Shown here piece by piece: positions 1 to 10,086 of a stretch of 21,243 nt of DNA. Numbering within the stretch: the first letter of the stretch is position 1; each line of letters opens with the position of its first letter. The notes below the pieces were generated by a model. The model was not told the origin of the DNA and ran no database searches. It saw only the letters and a program-made list of their open reading frames with translations. The position numbers were made by a program, and so were the translations under genes. Location of the stretch: NCBI GenBank assembly GCA_020650975.1, contig JAIPMN010002903.1:1-21243 (forward strand). Reading direction: 5' to 3'. The stretch comes from Apostichopus californicus. Its lineage: Eukaryota > Echinodermata > Holothuroidea > Aspidochirotida > Stichopodidae.

Positions 1-1956
1 ATATAATATAATGTTAATAAATGATGACGTATGTTTGTATAAAAATCACCTGTACAATGTATGCATTGTAGGTAGGTGGTCTTATCAGACACAGAGGTTC
101 AGTTATGATGCATCCATGAAATGACATAAAGAATGTACTGAAACATAGCATGTAAGAAACAATGCTTGCCTCATACGTACAAGACAAAAAAAGAGCTTCC
201 TTTCCCTAAAGGTTATAGAAAACATACATTCCAATGTTACATGCCCAAAATCGGAAGTATGACGTCAATCTACCAGACAAGCTACCACATTTAAATTCTT
301 AACAATATGATAATGTAAGCCAAAACTTCTTTCATGGATGTTTTTGTATACTGCTAATGGCATAACATACCAAATACCACAGAGTAGCGTATACATGCTA
401 CATCCGCTCGTAATGCAGTTAGCCGTTGTCGGGAAAAGTCCCGAAAAAACGGTTCTACTTTGACTTTCACGCTTGGCATATTTTCTGTCATCATCATTAT
501 CATCACTTTTCATGTATAGATGTTAAAAAATGATGAAATTAACTATTGATGGTTTAAAACCAACATGAGTAAAGACCATTTAAGGCATTTTATAACATCG
601 TTTGTGAAACAGGAAGATTTCCGCAAAGAGAGCCGACAAATGGTTTGGGACGTACTAAGCTATATGCTGAATATTTGACCACTTCTAGCTCAAAATCTAA
701 ACCGCCATGCATGACGGGTGAAACTTGCAGGTGTCTTTGATAGTTCAAATCATCATCTATCACACGGTGGGGTAAGACCTATCGGTTGAAAACGTCTATG
801 CTCTAGCGGCCTTGGAGTCTATATAAGAAATTAGTTTGTAGGTCAATGTAACAATTGTGGGAACGCCACCTGCACAGGTCATCCAGAGAAGACATGACTC
901 GGCCATAACTTAAATGATCTATTGTTTGAACATAACTACTACGCAAACACTGGACACGATTTCGTACGACTGTTACCCATTTGCATGGACGGGTCCATGT
1001 TGTTACTATAACTGCTATGACGATTTGCCGACATTAACATCGTCATTATTATTTCTGCATTTATAATCTGTACACCCAAATGATGCACCTTTGAAAAGTT
1101 AAAGGGTAAATAGTCCCTATTATCTCGCAGTCATTGTTCGAACCTTGTCCCCCCCCCCCCCCTCCTCCTTGTTTTCCTCTCCTCAAATAGGATCACTATA
1201 CAATAGACACAGGTAACCGTGTGACCAATAGTGCAATCACTAATAATGATCTATAGACAAGGAACGAAGGTTTTGTTTGGCATGTTCTCAAACTTGCTAA
1301 TCCAATACTACACTAGCAGAGGTGGAATTAAACAAAACTTTTCTGAAACGGTGGCGCTACTTCGATTTGTATAAACACTACAAGCTCTTCAGTTATCATC
1401 CCGAGAGACGAGGTTAATTTCACACTTCAGTTAAGGCAATGCCGGTGAAACCAGATGAATGATTTGTGAGCATTTTAGAGTGAACATACACTACATACTG
1501 TGATACAAGAATTACTTGGGTACGTAGGATAAAGGGGAAGGGGATGGGAGGTGGAGTGAGACTTAGTGGTTGGGAAATGAATACATGCTTTTTAAAAGTT
1601 CTACTAAAAAGATTGTTCCATTGGAAAGAGTGTAGAGATCCTATTGTCTCCCATAGACATTACCTTGGGGGCAATCGTGTCATTGGACCCCATTTTTTGC
1701 AGTTGTCATTTTGCCATTATTAAAATAAGAATACATTATATTTTACTCCATACTTCCTTGGGCTAGTTCACCTAGGTCCTGGGCTGTACATAGCCCACCC
1801 TACCCCTGACCCCTCATAACAGTCCTGCCCATAGTCCCATTGGATAAGCACCAATCTCACTGAAGAAGAGTTCAGAACAAAAGAAGCAGAAGAAATTAAA
1901 AATTTCTGCACAGAATGTCTCATCCATTGATATGTAAAGGAGAGGTCTGTAATTAG
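1..1956. other. Non-coding DNA, nothing recognised
   Basis: AT-rich sequence with frequent stops in all frames. I see no exon-like block, RNA gene or clear transposon end before about 1860. There is a 14-base C run near 1149-1162 followed by CTCCTCCT, which would be a G-tract on the minus strand. A perfect TGACGTCA palindrome lies at 260-267, but one 8-mer in 2 kb carries little weight. From about 1850 the plus strand becomes more open, with one in-frame TGA, leading into the weak exon candidate described next. Confidence 0.5.
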
Positions 1957-2190
1957 TGAATGGACCTTGAAGGGGAGAAGAGTGACCAGACAGATTGACC
2001 TTGCAACTGATAATTCTGTGAACTTCTTCACACTCATTTTCAATTATCGAGATCCCAGCAATACTGAGCGAGGAGAGTTTGCTGCCTCATTAGGTACAAA
2101 CGTGTCCTGTACCTGTTACAGGTCTTTTGTTCTTTTCATAGAAGCAACAATAACACAGAGGAGGGAACTTGCCAAAATCAACACGTTCAG
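1957..2190 (+). CDS. Possible internal exon of an unidentified plus-strand gene
   Basis: An open plus-strand block includes the residues EWTLKGRRVTRQIDLATDNS and later NFFTLIFNYRDPSNTERG. Base composition is less AT-rich than around it. A possible acceptor is the AATTAG ending at 1956. Two donors are possible: TTAG|GTACAA after 2089 and TTCAG|GTAAAA after 2190. Only the first (phase 1) can join in frame to a later plus-strand exon, by using the AAG acceptor at 5024-5026. The same frame is open upstream to about 1850 apart from one TGA at 1928-1930, so the exon may begin further left or the block may be decayed. I do not recognise the protein. The minus strand of the same stretch is also open for about 90 codons, which weakens the call. 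Confidence 0.25.
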
Positions 2191-3291
2191 GTAAAATTAT
2201 AAATCATGTAAAGCATTGATTAGTCAAATAGAAAAATTCAAGCAATATTTGATTTACATACTTCAAACAAAATAGAAGACTTCTTAGGTTACTTGAATAA
2301 ATATTATAACTTTATACAAGTAATTTCTTAGGGAAATTCTCCCACTGGTTGGGAAAGTAAAATCTTGTCATAGGCTGTCAGGTTTGCACCTTTTGTCTGG
2401 ACTATCATAGGTTTTTGTCTGTGGAAAATGCGAGGTGTCACCACCCCTCCCAACCACCACTGTTAGACCTTAGCAACACTCCTGCCTTGCAACAGTAACT
2501 AACTGATTAATACCTCTATTGTTGTCTCTTCTTTAGCTAATACCTTGATAATTCTCAATTTCTCATGGTTACAAGGAAAGAGAGGATTAGTGTGATGTGA
2601 AAATTCTTCTCTTTTAAAAGCTATCAAACATTTAAAAGGATTTCAACTGCATCCAGGCTGTTGGGTCGTTATTATCCGAGTAAAAATATATTACATACAT
2701 GACATCCTCTTTAAGTTTAATTTAAACACTGTTTGTACAATTTACATTCATCACTCATGAAATTCATTTGTTCGAAAGAACCATCTTCTACCATTTAAAA
2801 TTACTTAAATATTTCTTAACAAGAGATAAATATTTCTTTTATACTGACTTTCTTCAAAACAATGTTATACCAAGGGTTGCATAAATTGGCTTAACACAAC
2901 ACTTATACGTTTATTAAAATTAATCATCATTTTGCTGATGACAATTTTTCTGTCCGTTTTCACCAAAATACCTTGGAATAGTGGAGGTTTTAAGGTAATA
3001 AAAGGTAAAGTAAAAAAAAAAAAAAAAAAGAAGAAATATGGAGAATTCCTGAGTGACCTTAGTATGAAGGATACATACTAAAATCAAGAGAAATTAGCTT
3101 ATTGTATCTACGTACATTTTGATAGACTTAACAAATAACAAGGTTTAAATTTGCTGATTAGTTTGAAAGGAACTTTCTGTAGAAAGTTCCAACTAATGCA
3201 CCACGATAACTGAAAACAAGAGTTATAATCGTATTTGAATGGCTGAAGGTCAGCAATAATCATAATTAGTCTCATCACATCATCTCTCTAC
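2191..3291. other. Non-coding DNA with poly(A) run and a perfect palindrome
   Basis: No gene is seen. The stretch is very AT-rich and includes an A run of about 18 at 3012-3029. It ends just beyond the candidate LRRC57 polyadenylation site. A 22-base perfect palindrome at 3169-3190 is listed separately. Confidence 0.5.
3169..3190. repeat. Perfect 22-base inverted repeat
   Basis: GGAACTTTCT and its exact complement AGAAAGTTCC are separated by only GT. Each half holds a GAAnnTTC dyad, the core of a heat-shock element. The two dyads are four bases apart instead of the usual two, so this is not a standard contiguous site. Protein-binding dyad and chance hairpin are both open. Confidence 0.6.
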
Positions 3292-3297
3292 TTTATT
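3292..3297 (-). promoter_or_regulatory. LRRC57: Candidate polyadenylation signal of LRRC57
   Basis: TTTATT on the plus strand is AATAAA on the minus strand. It is the first canonical hexamer I find downstream of the LRRC57 stop codon. The next ~30 minus-strand bases (GATGATGTGATGAG) are GU-rich in RNA, as expected downstream of a cleavage site. The 3' UTR would be about 0.9 kb. Confidence 0.35.
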
Positions 3298-3394
3298 TTA
3301 CCCACAGATGGCATAAACAGAAATACATTCCATGCCTCCTAAAGTACTTGAATATTCTACAATTTACATATTACACAGTTGGCAAGAACAAGTA

Positions 3395-4180
3395 AGTCAT
3401 GAATATTCATCACTATGTGAGAATATATTAATTCATCCAGTCTCGTGCACCCAATGATCCACACCCTCGCTAGGTAACATCCATAAGAAATGTTCTTCTT
3501 TGTGCCGGAAATATGCGAAGGAAGTGTGTCCTTTTGTTCATGGAAATGCACTTTCTCTGGATATATCTTTAAATTTATACTAGACTGTTGTGATACGGTT
3601 TCTCATGCACCAATTTATCCACACCCTCACAAGGAAATATCCATAGGAAATGTTCTTCATTGAGAAGGATATATGTGTTCTTTTGTTCATTGAATTGCAC
3701 TATCAAACATATACCGATACACATGTAATAATAAGGTGTCTCATGATTAAGCATCTTCCATATTTATCACCTTCTACAAATACTTGTGGCTCTTTGAGAA
3801 TGATTCATCCAGTCACATGACAATGCATATTGCATATTCATCATCTTTTGTTGATGGAATTGCACTATCGAATATAAACCGATACACATGTAATAATAAG
3901 GTGTCTCATGATAAAGCATCTTTCATACGTATCACCTTCTACAAATATTTGTGACTTTTTGGAGAACATGATTCATCCAGTCACATGACAATGCATTTTG
4001 CATATTCATCATCTTTTACAAAACCACACATCATAAAAGAGCTCTTTGAATATGCATAGTTGCCAATCCTTTGTCGCATATTTGCGGATCCTCGGCCGTA
4101 TAGAAGAAGTCTGAATGGTCATCACCTTCTGAGGACATCAGAGATAATCAGTCATGGATATTCAACATTTGGTCATGCAT
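3395..4180. repeat. Degenerate ~165-bp tandem repeat in the LRRC57 3' UTR
   Basis: Several diverged units follow one another. ATCCACACCCTC recurs at 3457 and 3617 (about 160 apart). ACCGATACACATGTAATAAT recurs at 3713 and 3877 (164 apart). ATTCATCCAGTC recurs at 3431, 3803 and 3971. The pair 3713-3876 and 3877-4040 is the best preserved, roughly nine in ten bases alike by eye. The outer units are much older, and traces (ATCACCTTCT) run to about 4130. Units carry near-palindromic AT motifs such as ATGAATATTCAT at 3399-3410 and GCATATTCATCATC. If the polyadenylation site at 3292 is right, the array is transcribed as part of the LRRC57 mRNA. Confidence 0.75.
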
Positions 4181-4205
4181 ATGCATATTGATTATATTCA
4201 GATCA

Positions 4206-4247
4206 TCAGAACAACTTCTTCTTTGCAGCGGTGTATCTTTCCATGTA
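4206..4247 (-). CDS. LRRC57: LRRC57 terminal coding exon (stop)
   Basis: The minus strand reads YMERYTAAKKKLF followed by TGA. The C-terminus of vertebrate LRRC57, as I remember it, is YMERFTATKKKF plus one residue, so the match is nearly complete. The exon follows a good acceptor: a pyrimidine-rich TTTCTCTCTTTATCTTG and then ...TATATAG just before TAC. It starts in phase 0, as does the end of the exon at 9901-10086. Only 42 bases of it are coding, so gene predictors would easily miss it. It lies 5.65 kb downstream of the previous exon. The basic tail follows the last repeat cap of the leucine-rich-repeat solenoid. Confidence 0.9.
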   Translation of the reverse strand, partial: YMERYTAAKKKLF

Positions 4248-5019
4248 CTATATATTATTACACAAGATAAAGAGAGAAAAACAAAACCATGAAGGAATTG
4301 ATCATTTACATACATACTGTCAGGCTTAAAGATAAAGGGGATATAGACAATGATTGACCCTATATACAACCCCCCCCCCATGTGTACCCCATTCCTAGAT
4401 GTCTTACATCCATCAATATTATTGATTTGAAATACCCAAATTAGTTTTCTTGAGATACAGTGCTTGCAAGGTTTAACAATTTGGCCTCTGCTGACACCAA
4501 AAAGACCTTTGACCACAACCAAAACCAATGTTGGGCTTCTTTAATATACCTAATCTGGGCCATCCAAACAGACCAGAATGAGATTTGCCTTCTTGAGAGT
4601 ACAAACTTTCATTTGTTCAATTTAGCTGACTTCAAATGACCTTTGACTTCAACCAAAAAGCATTTGAAACTTGACCACAAACATTTTAGACCTCGGGCTC
4701 AAATACGTAAGTTGTACTTTAATTGTAGCGTACTTTCGAGTCTTCTCGGTTCAAATGGTAAACTACCGACATATAAACAATCATACAAACAAAGAAACAA
4801 ACAACCGTTCTGTCAGAAATCAAAGCTTTAAGTACCCGTAGAAACTGTTTCATAAAAGAGGGATAAATTAAAACCACATCACTGCTTCTTTTGTACCAAA
4901 AAATTCATTCAAAAAGGCATAAAAGGGTCCAAATGCACCTTTTTTTGTGTGCGTGTCTGTGTGTGTGTCAATATCTGTCAAACAATTTCTATAAAAATTA
5001 CTTATTACTTGTGAACCAG
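4248..5019. other. Last LRRC57 intron, 3' part: no gene seen
   Basis: Intronic on the minus strand. It holds a nine-base C run at 4371-4379 and a short TG-rich microsatellite at about 4945-4968. Short open frames here look like chance. Confidence 0.5.
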
Positions 5020-5202
5020 TTACAAGAATCAGGAGAATTACAAAAACAGGATGCAGCCCTACTGTCAGTCACTCCACCAATTGAAGTATGTCACAGATTA
5101 TATTTGCTATTAGGTGTGACAGCTAGGGTGGGCTTAGCATTCAAAGAGGACCCAGATATCAAGAAATGGATTAAAGAGAAAGAAAAAAACTCACTTGAAA
5201 AT
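5020..5202 (+). CDS. Exon of unidentified plus-strand gene
   Basis: This 61-codon block reads like a folded, amphipathic protein: ESGELQKQDAALLS, TPPIEVCHRLYLLLG, then a charged EDPDIKKWIKEKEKN. Possible acceptors are GTGAACCAG before 5020 (phase 0) and TTACAAG before 5027 (phase 1). The donor AAT|GTAATA at 5202/5203 is phase 0, which fits the next block at 5865. The exon lies wholly within the last intron of LRRC57 on the opposite strand. The coding look comes from residue composition and from the contrast with the low-complexity translations around it. I do not recognise the family. HAUS2 and SNAP23, which neighbour LRRC57 in vertebrates, do not match from memory. A retrocopy or decayed exon cannot be excluded. 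Confidence 0.5.
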
Positions 5203-5864
5203 GTAATATCAACTCAAGAAATTCTTACAATTATTCATTCATGGTTTACTGTGACAATATGTGGTGGATAGTGATTTGTAAAATGGTTATAAGCAAACTA
5301 AATTACAAACATTTTACGTCTCTTTCTAATGGTAAATGAAGTTTTCTAATTTGTCAGAGAAACCCTTGTCACCTCTGGGTATAATTCAAGCCCTGTTTCG
5401 CATACTGACGAATGTTTAAAGAAAAAAAAATAACGGTTCAAATCATTCACTGATTTGCAACTGAAAGTTTGATCACAAATAATATCTTTTTAAGCAGTCT
5501 CCTAGTTTTAAATTAAGTTGCAGACAACAAATTATATTTTATTGCCGTTCTAAATTTAAAGGAAGAAGAACTATTTTACGGGCATATAGATGTTTAAAAC
5601 CATTCGTCACTACGTAAAACAAAATAAAATAATTTGCATATTCGTCAGTACACGAAACAAGGGACGAAATGATCCGCATAGCTGAACGCAAGATTCTGCA
5701 AATTGCTGCAATGAACATGGTATTCGACTTAATTGCCATTCACAGAAATTGTTGCAAATCTCAGTCATTTTGAATACAGAGAAATTTTGTCAAAAGATGT
5801 CACAATACAACCCACCCATTGTATAATATATATTTTCAAATTGACTATATTTGTCTCTTTACAG

Positions 5865-6074
5865 AGAAAAAGTCTGTTTTTGTCCGTGTCCGAAATTAAA
5901 AGTACAAACCAAACTACTGTGCCTAAAACAGTAACTGTATCTGTTTCCCCAGAAAGTGTTAAATATGAGATGGAGTGTCTCTTTAATGTTCGACCTAGCT
6001 GCACGATACGAAGAGGAGGCTTCCCAGTGCTGCGGTGGGAGGTCGATCTAATTCTAAGAACCTCCTCTCCATAA
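5865..6074 (+). CDS. Terminal exon of unidentified plus-strand gene
   Basis: A strong acceptor (TATTTGTCTCTTTACAG) precedes 70 codons ending in TAA. The protein starts RKSLFLSVSEIKSTN and ends WEVDLILRTSSP. It alternates hydrophobic and polar residues (KTVTVSVSPESV, MECLFNVRPSCTIRR), suggesting beta strands. The last third is richer in G and C than its surroundings. Phase 0 at the start fits the donor at 5202. An ATTAAA hexamer follows at 6096-6101 with GU-rich RNA just after it, giving a possible very short 3' UTR. The minus strand is open here too (about 5765-6085), but its frame lacks matching splice support. Product unknown. The gene would end inside the LRRC57 intron, pointing toward LRRC57's 5' end. 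Confidence 0.5.
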   Translation, partial: RKSLFLSVSEIKSTNQTTVPKTVTVSVSPESVKYEMECLFNVRPSCTIRRGGFPVLRWEVDLILRTSSP

Positions 6075-6095
6075 TATGTTGACATTTAAAACCAA

Positions 6096-6101
6096 ATTAA
6101 A
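6096..6101 (+). promoter_or_regulatory. Candidate polyadenylation signal of the plus-strand gene
   Basis: ATTAAA lies about 22 bases after the TAA at 6072-6074, followed by a GU-rich GAGCTGTGGTCG. A canonical AATAAA further on, at 6892-6897, is the alternative. Confidence 0.25.
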
Positions 6102-7189
6102 TGGCACGTTTGAGCTGTGGTCGAAGAGGAACATTTTCTTAAGGGATACATTCATGCGAAACGACTGACATCTCTTGGACATTTTCATTGCCCTTTATTG
6201 TGGTCTGTGCATAGATTGTTACTTGTAATTGTTTATCAAAATAGTCAAAACTGGTGACCAAAAAATCTGACCAAAATTCCTATTTCCAGAAAGAGGTAGA
6301 TTCTTTTAGAATGAGGGGGGGGGGGAGGGAGGGAAGCTGGTCTTCCCTCAGCTGGATGTCGTTAGATGATCTAGTTCACTAGTTCATCTAGTTCTTCATT
6401 TCCGGTCGAGATGGGAGTCTGCCAAATCTTTTGGCAGCCAGATAAGGAAAGGAAGAAAATGAAGCTAAAAAAAATATAACTTTTGTGCTGATTACTTTTT
6501 TTTGAAAATCACAAGGGACACCCTTTCCGAAAAAAAAATATTAATGGACGCTGTAAATTAATTTAAATGATCGAGGATGCATAAAGTACAATAGCACATT
6601 CTTTAGAGAAAGAGGACTCATTTAAAGAAACATGGACAAACTAGAGATTCAAGGACAGACTTCAAAATTCTTTTTGATTTTCGTTCATAAAAGTTTAAGG
6701 TTTCATATGCTCCTATAGTGTGTAATTTTATTAATTTGGTTTCCAATGAGACATACCTGTCGAAAATGTATTTTATTTGTTCTCCACCATTTTCCTCTGA
6801 AATGAAGCTTCTTGATATCAGCAACAAATGCTTTCGTGAAATTATAAATGTTGAAATTTTTTCCAAATCAATCTTCCTTCAAACCAAGAACAATAAACTT
6901 AACCAACTTAACCAACAAAATTCTTGATAAAATCAAAGTATACAAATTGGAAATAAAAGTGACTAATCTTTACATACAATTTCAAAAATATGGATTACTT
7001 TTATAGTCCTGTTTTTTCCACTTGCACAAAATATTGAAATATTTGATTATGTATCACTTTTACACTTTCAAGGTCATTGGTGTCTCTGCAGTTTTAGCTA
7101 AAAATTTGTTACAGGTTTCTAAAAAGGATTTTCCTCTCCATTGACATAAACTAGACATATTCTAGATGAAAGATGGACAAAATAATTTG
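6102..7189. other. LRRC57 intron: G-tract and low-complexity DNA
   Basis: No exon is seen. A G-rich run at about 6316-6336 (G12, then AGGGAGGG) could form a quadruplex on the plus strand. At 6370-6393 CTAGTTCA-like words repeat three times, and a small hairpin CTGCCAA/TTGGCAG lies at about 6419-6437. From about 7080 the sequence may already belong to the LINE fossil, but I cannot prove it. Confidence 0.5.
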
Positions 7190-8510
7190 TCTGTCAGTAG
7201 GTGACCAGATTTGGTATTTTCTAGCAGAACTGGGGCAATGTGGTAGACCTTTCAGAATTAGACAACAATGTAAGGAGTAAATTCAGTCTTGGGATGGTTG
7301 ACTTCTCGGTGTATTGTTTGGCATTAAAAGTTACTAATTTTGTTCACGTTTGTGGGAAAGCCTTAGTGGCAGTCTCGTTTATAGTGATATTCTGAAGAAT
7401 TATAAAATCAACATTGATGATTTAGTAATTAATGGTGACTATTTTATCAAGCTTGCTAGCTTAAAAGTTACCAATTGATTCTGGCTGGATGTCTTACATG
7501 CAACATATACTACTATCTGTTAAATTTCAATTGTAATCTTAGCTACGAGAATTCTCTATTTCTTTGGCAACCAATTTGGAACAATTTTTAACATTCAAGT
7601 CGATAACAAGCCCATTGCTTTAATATCAGCATTAGATTAGTTGTGGAATTTATTCTATCAATGATGGTGCCTTTTACTGAATTGCAAAAATTTATTGCGA
7701 AATTTTCGTTAACTACTCATTTTGTGGAGTATCAAGGCGTAATAAATGCTATTAAATCTATTCGGGATAAGGTCATCAATAATGCTGATCAATGTTTGTA
7801 TAATCCTATTAATAGTTTGTATAATATGTTACTGTCTGACAGTTAGTTTACATGTAAAATCGGTTCACCCCAATTTGGTTAAAACTGTTTGCAGCCCAAG
7901 TAAATCTTATTTAAATTGGGGGTGAGACTTGTAACGTTACAAATGAGTCATGAAACTTACACGTTTCCAATCTGTTCATTTCTTCCAATGATGTTTCTAT
8001 TCATTGGTTTCAGTGTCGATTACTCCATAGAATTATCCCGACAAACAAGAATCTTCAAACTATTAAAATATTTTTAAAATGCAAATTTTGCGTGTTTTGC
8101 AAATTTTGCTTGTACCCAAATTGATTCAGCTTCTGCTTTTTCATTGCAATTTTTCACAAATAATCTGAAAATATTTTCATAATGTTCTTAACAAAGCGGG
8201 CATTTGAATAGTGATGCTTCTGTTGTTCTGGTTTGGGAAAAATGCACTTGTAAACTTAATTTAATTCTCATTTTAATAAAAAGGTACATCTTTGATCGTA
8301 AGAAAGCTAAGAGTATCCCTACGGATAATGATTCGCTTGATTATTTCAAAGAGTACATTGTTTTACAAAAAATATAGGGCTCTAAATATTTTATCAGAAG
8401 GTATTTGGAAGACATACTGGCTTCCATGGTTTACTTATTTCACTTTTAATATAAAGTTATTTGTTTATTCTTTAATGTTGTTAATTAAAGTTATCAATTA
8501 ATGCAAAACA
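7190..8510 (+). mobile_element. Decayed LINE, 3' part of reverse-transcriptase ORF (L1/Tx1-like)
   Basis: Short stretches in shifting plus-strand frames follow, in order, the C-terminal half of a LINE ORF2. SLGMVDF (7285-7305) matches the GGL-x-M-x-DF motif after the polymerase core. HFVEYQGVINAI (7718-7753) matches the typical TNFLEYQGLINAI. LLHRIIPTNKNLQ (8017-8055) matches the LHRILPTNK motif. A cysteine cluster, KCKFCVFC, follows at 8077-8100. RYIFDRKKAKSIPT and YFKEYIVLQK (8282-8371) match the C-terminal tail. The order and spacing are those of L1/Tx1-type elements of aquatic animals, from memory. Stops and frame changes are frequent, so it is a long-dead 5'-truncated copy. It sits antisense to LRRC57. 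The left limit is uncertain, and the right end fades near the AATTAATG at about 8503. Confidence 0.75.
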
Positions 8511-9900
8511 TGCACTGTGTATAGTTTGTAAGAGCAATAAAGAGCATATAAAAGGAAAGAAAAAAAGATATTGACAGATCTTAGACTCGAAACAGACAAA
8601 ACCGAACAAACTGAACATAGCAATATGGGCAATAAATGGGAAAAAATTAATATAAATTGCAAACGCCAATTGAAAGCAGCTAAAAAGTGTGAAAGTTCCA
8701 AACAGGTTTTACTTCAGGCTTCCTTGATAATCTGAGAGTGATATGTGTGGATACTGAATTTCATCACAGAATATATACGTAACGCTCAGATGACTGTTGC
8801 CGCAAAGCAACATGTTTGGACATTTGATATGAAGGATGTAAATTCTTCCAAAGCACAGTTGTATATGTGTGTATGTAAATATATATATTTGTCATAAGTC
8901 ATATTTTATTTTTCTGCTTTAGTCTAATAATATACGAAGATCTTCTTGTGTCATTTTTCTAATTGTGATAAATATACAGACAGCATAATTCAGCATAATT
9001 TACATTTTGTACACATGAGAATTTTTTGCAAGTATAGCATGGCGTATTAAATAGATTTATTTCGTCAGAAATGTTTCCCATTTATTGAAACCAATAATGT
9101 ATTCAAATGCCAAGTTTCCTTGCAAAGGAATGAAAGTAACTATATTCCCTGCGTTAAGCTGGTCACCTGATAGTGACGTTTGGATACTAAAAGTCCTACT
9201 TGGGACGTCATCACAGGATTGACTCCGCTCTCATGTGACAGCAGCCTGAAAGCTTTCTAAGAAACAGGTTGGGGAACTTCACGTCAACCAAAGAAATGCT
9301 GCCAATCTCACAAAGCCAAAAATATACATGGCGCGGATATTATGCAATGAAGACAATGACGGTGTATATGAAGAGTGTTATCATTGGCATGTATCGCAAT
9401 TACTGTATGAAGATTGATACTGAGATTATTGTAGTTCAGTTCAATACAGGAAACGTGCATCCTTGTGTAGCATTTCGACATCGCATTGCATAGCAACAGT
9501 GCTCACAGCATTGCATAACAACAACACAGAATACAGTAGTATTGGTAGTTAGCAATTGGCCAGGCCTGTGACCAGGAATTCTGAGATTAGGGAACTTAGA
9601 AGGGCACCGACAATTTAAGGAGATGTGCAAATACTGGTGTTATTAAAGTTGTGAAGGTTTTTATGGGAGTTTTGGGGGCGGGGGAGGGGGTGGGGGGCGT
9701 GGGCACACTACATGGTATTTAATTATGCTATTCCAGATAAATTAATCACAGTATGGTTCCTCTTTCTGATAGTCTGCAGGAAATACAAGATCTGCCAAAA
9801 CAATTACAATCAACACAGATCATTCTTTTACGGTTTAAAGCACAATATATATACTTAAAAGCTTCCCTTCCCCTCCTCCATAAGAAAGAATAAATTTTAC
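8511..9900. other. LRRC57 intron: no gene recognised
   Basis: AT-rich sequence with short chance frames. A strong G-tract lies at about 9670-9702 (GGGGGCGGGGGAGGGGGTGGGGGGCG) and is a quadruplex candidate on the plus strand. CAGCATAATT is repeated in tandem at about 8981-8999. The donor of the exon at 9901 reads GAG|GTAAAA on the minus strand. Confidence 0.5.
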
Positions 9901-10086
9901 CTCATCATATCCAGGACAATTTACAAATTCTTTCGTGGCGAATAGATTACCGTCCAGTGCCAGAAGAGAGATCTGAGAATTTGCTAGGACCTCTCGAGGA
10001 ATAGCTGCTTGAGGCAGGCAATTCTCCTCTAACCTCAAAACTTTCAACCGAGGGCATCTAGCAATGTCGGCTGGAATAGCAGAAAC
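9901..10086 (-). CDS. LRRC57: LRRC57 internal exon, penultimate coding exon
   Basis: The minus strand encodes 62 residues in one open frame, beginning VSAIPADIARCPRLKVLRLE and ending NCPGYDE. It contains a canonical leucine-rich repeat (LKVLRLEENCL) and the C-terminal cap (SQISLLALDGNLF). Vertebrate LRRC57, from memory, reads CPRLKILRLEENCL ... SQICLLAVEGNLF ... GYDKYMERF, a close match throughout. Splice sites are good: acceptor TTTGTCAG|GTT and donor GAG|GTAAAA, both phase 0. LRRC57 is a small protein of about 239 residues with an N-terminal myristoylation-type start in vertebrates. Its cellular function is poorly known. No interruption is seen, and the residues kept are the structural ones, so the gene looks intact here. 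Confidence 0.95.

Noticed and set aside
260-267. Perfect TGACGTCA (CRE-type) site
   Set aside because: A single 8-mer with no promoter or first exon nearby; expected by chance at this scale.
265-513. 82-codon minus-strand open frame
   Set aside because: No family features, no matching splice sites, and composition like the surrounding non-coding DNA.
1090-1112. TTAAAGGGTAAATAGTCCC as a TTAA element end
   Set aside because: No matching opposite terminus found.
1768-2043. 91-codon minus-strand open frame
   Set aside because: It mirrors the candidate plus-strand exon, and I see no better splice support for it. It is not excluded, just the weaker reading.
4148-4528. 126-codon minus-strand open frame over the LRRC57 terminal exon
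   Set aside because: It runs in a different frame from YMERYTAAKKKLF and crosses the intron acceptor at 4248-4249. The LRRC57 frame is the supported one.
5765-6085. 106-codon minus-strand open frame opposite the terminal exon
   Set aside because: The plus strand has a strong acceptor, compatible phase and a stop followed by a polyadenylation hexamer; the minus frame has none of these.
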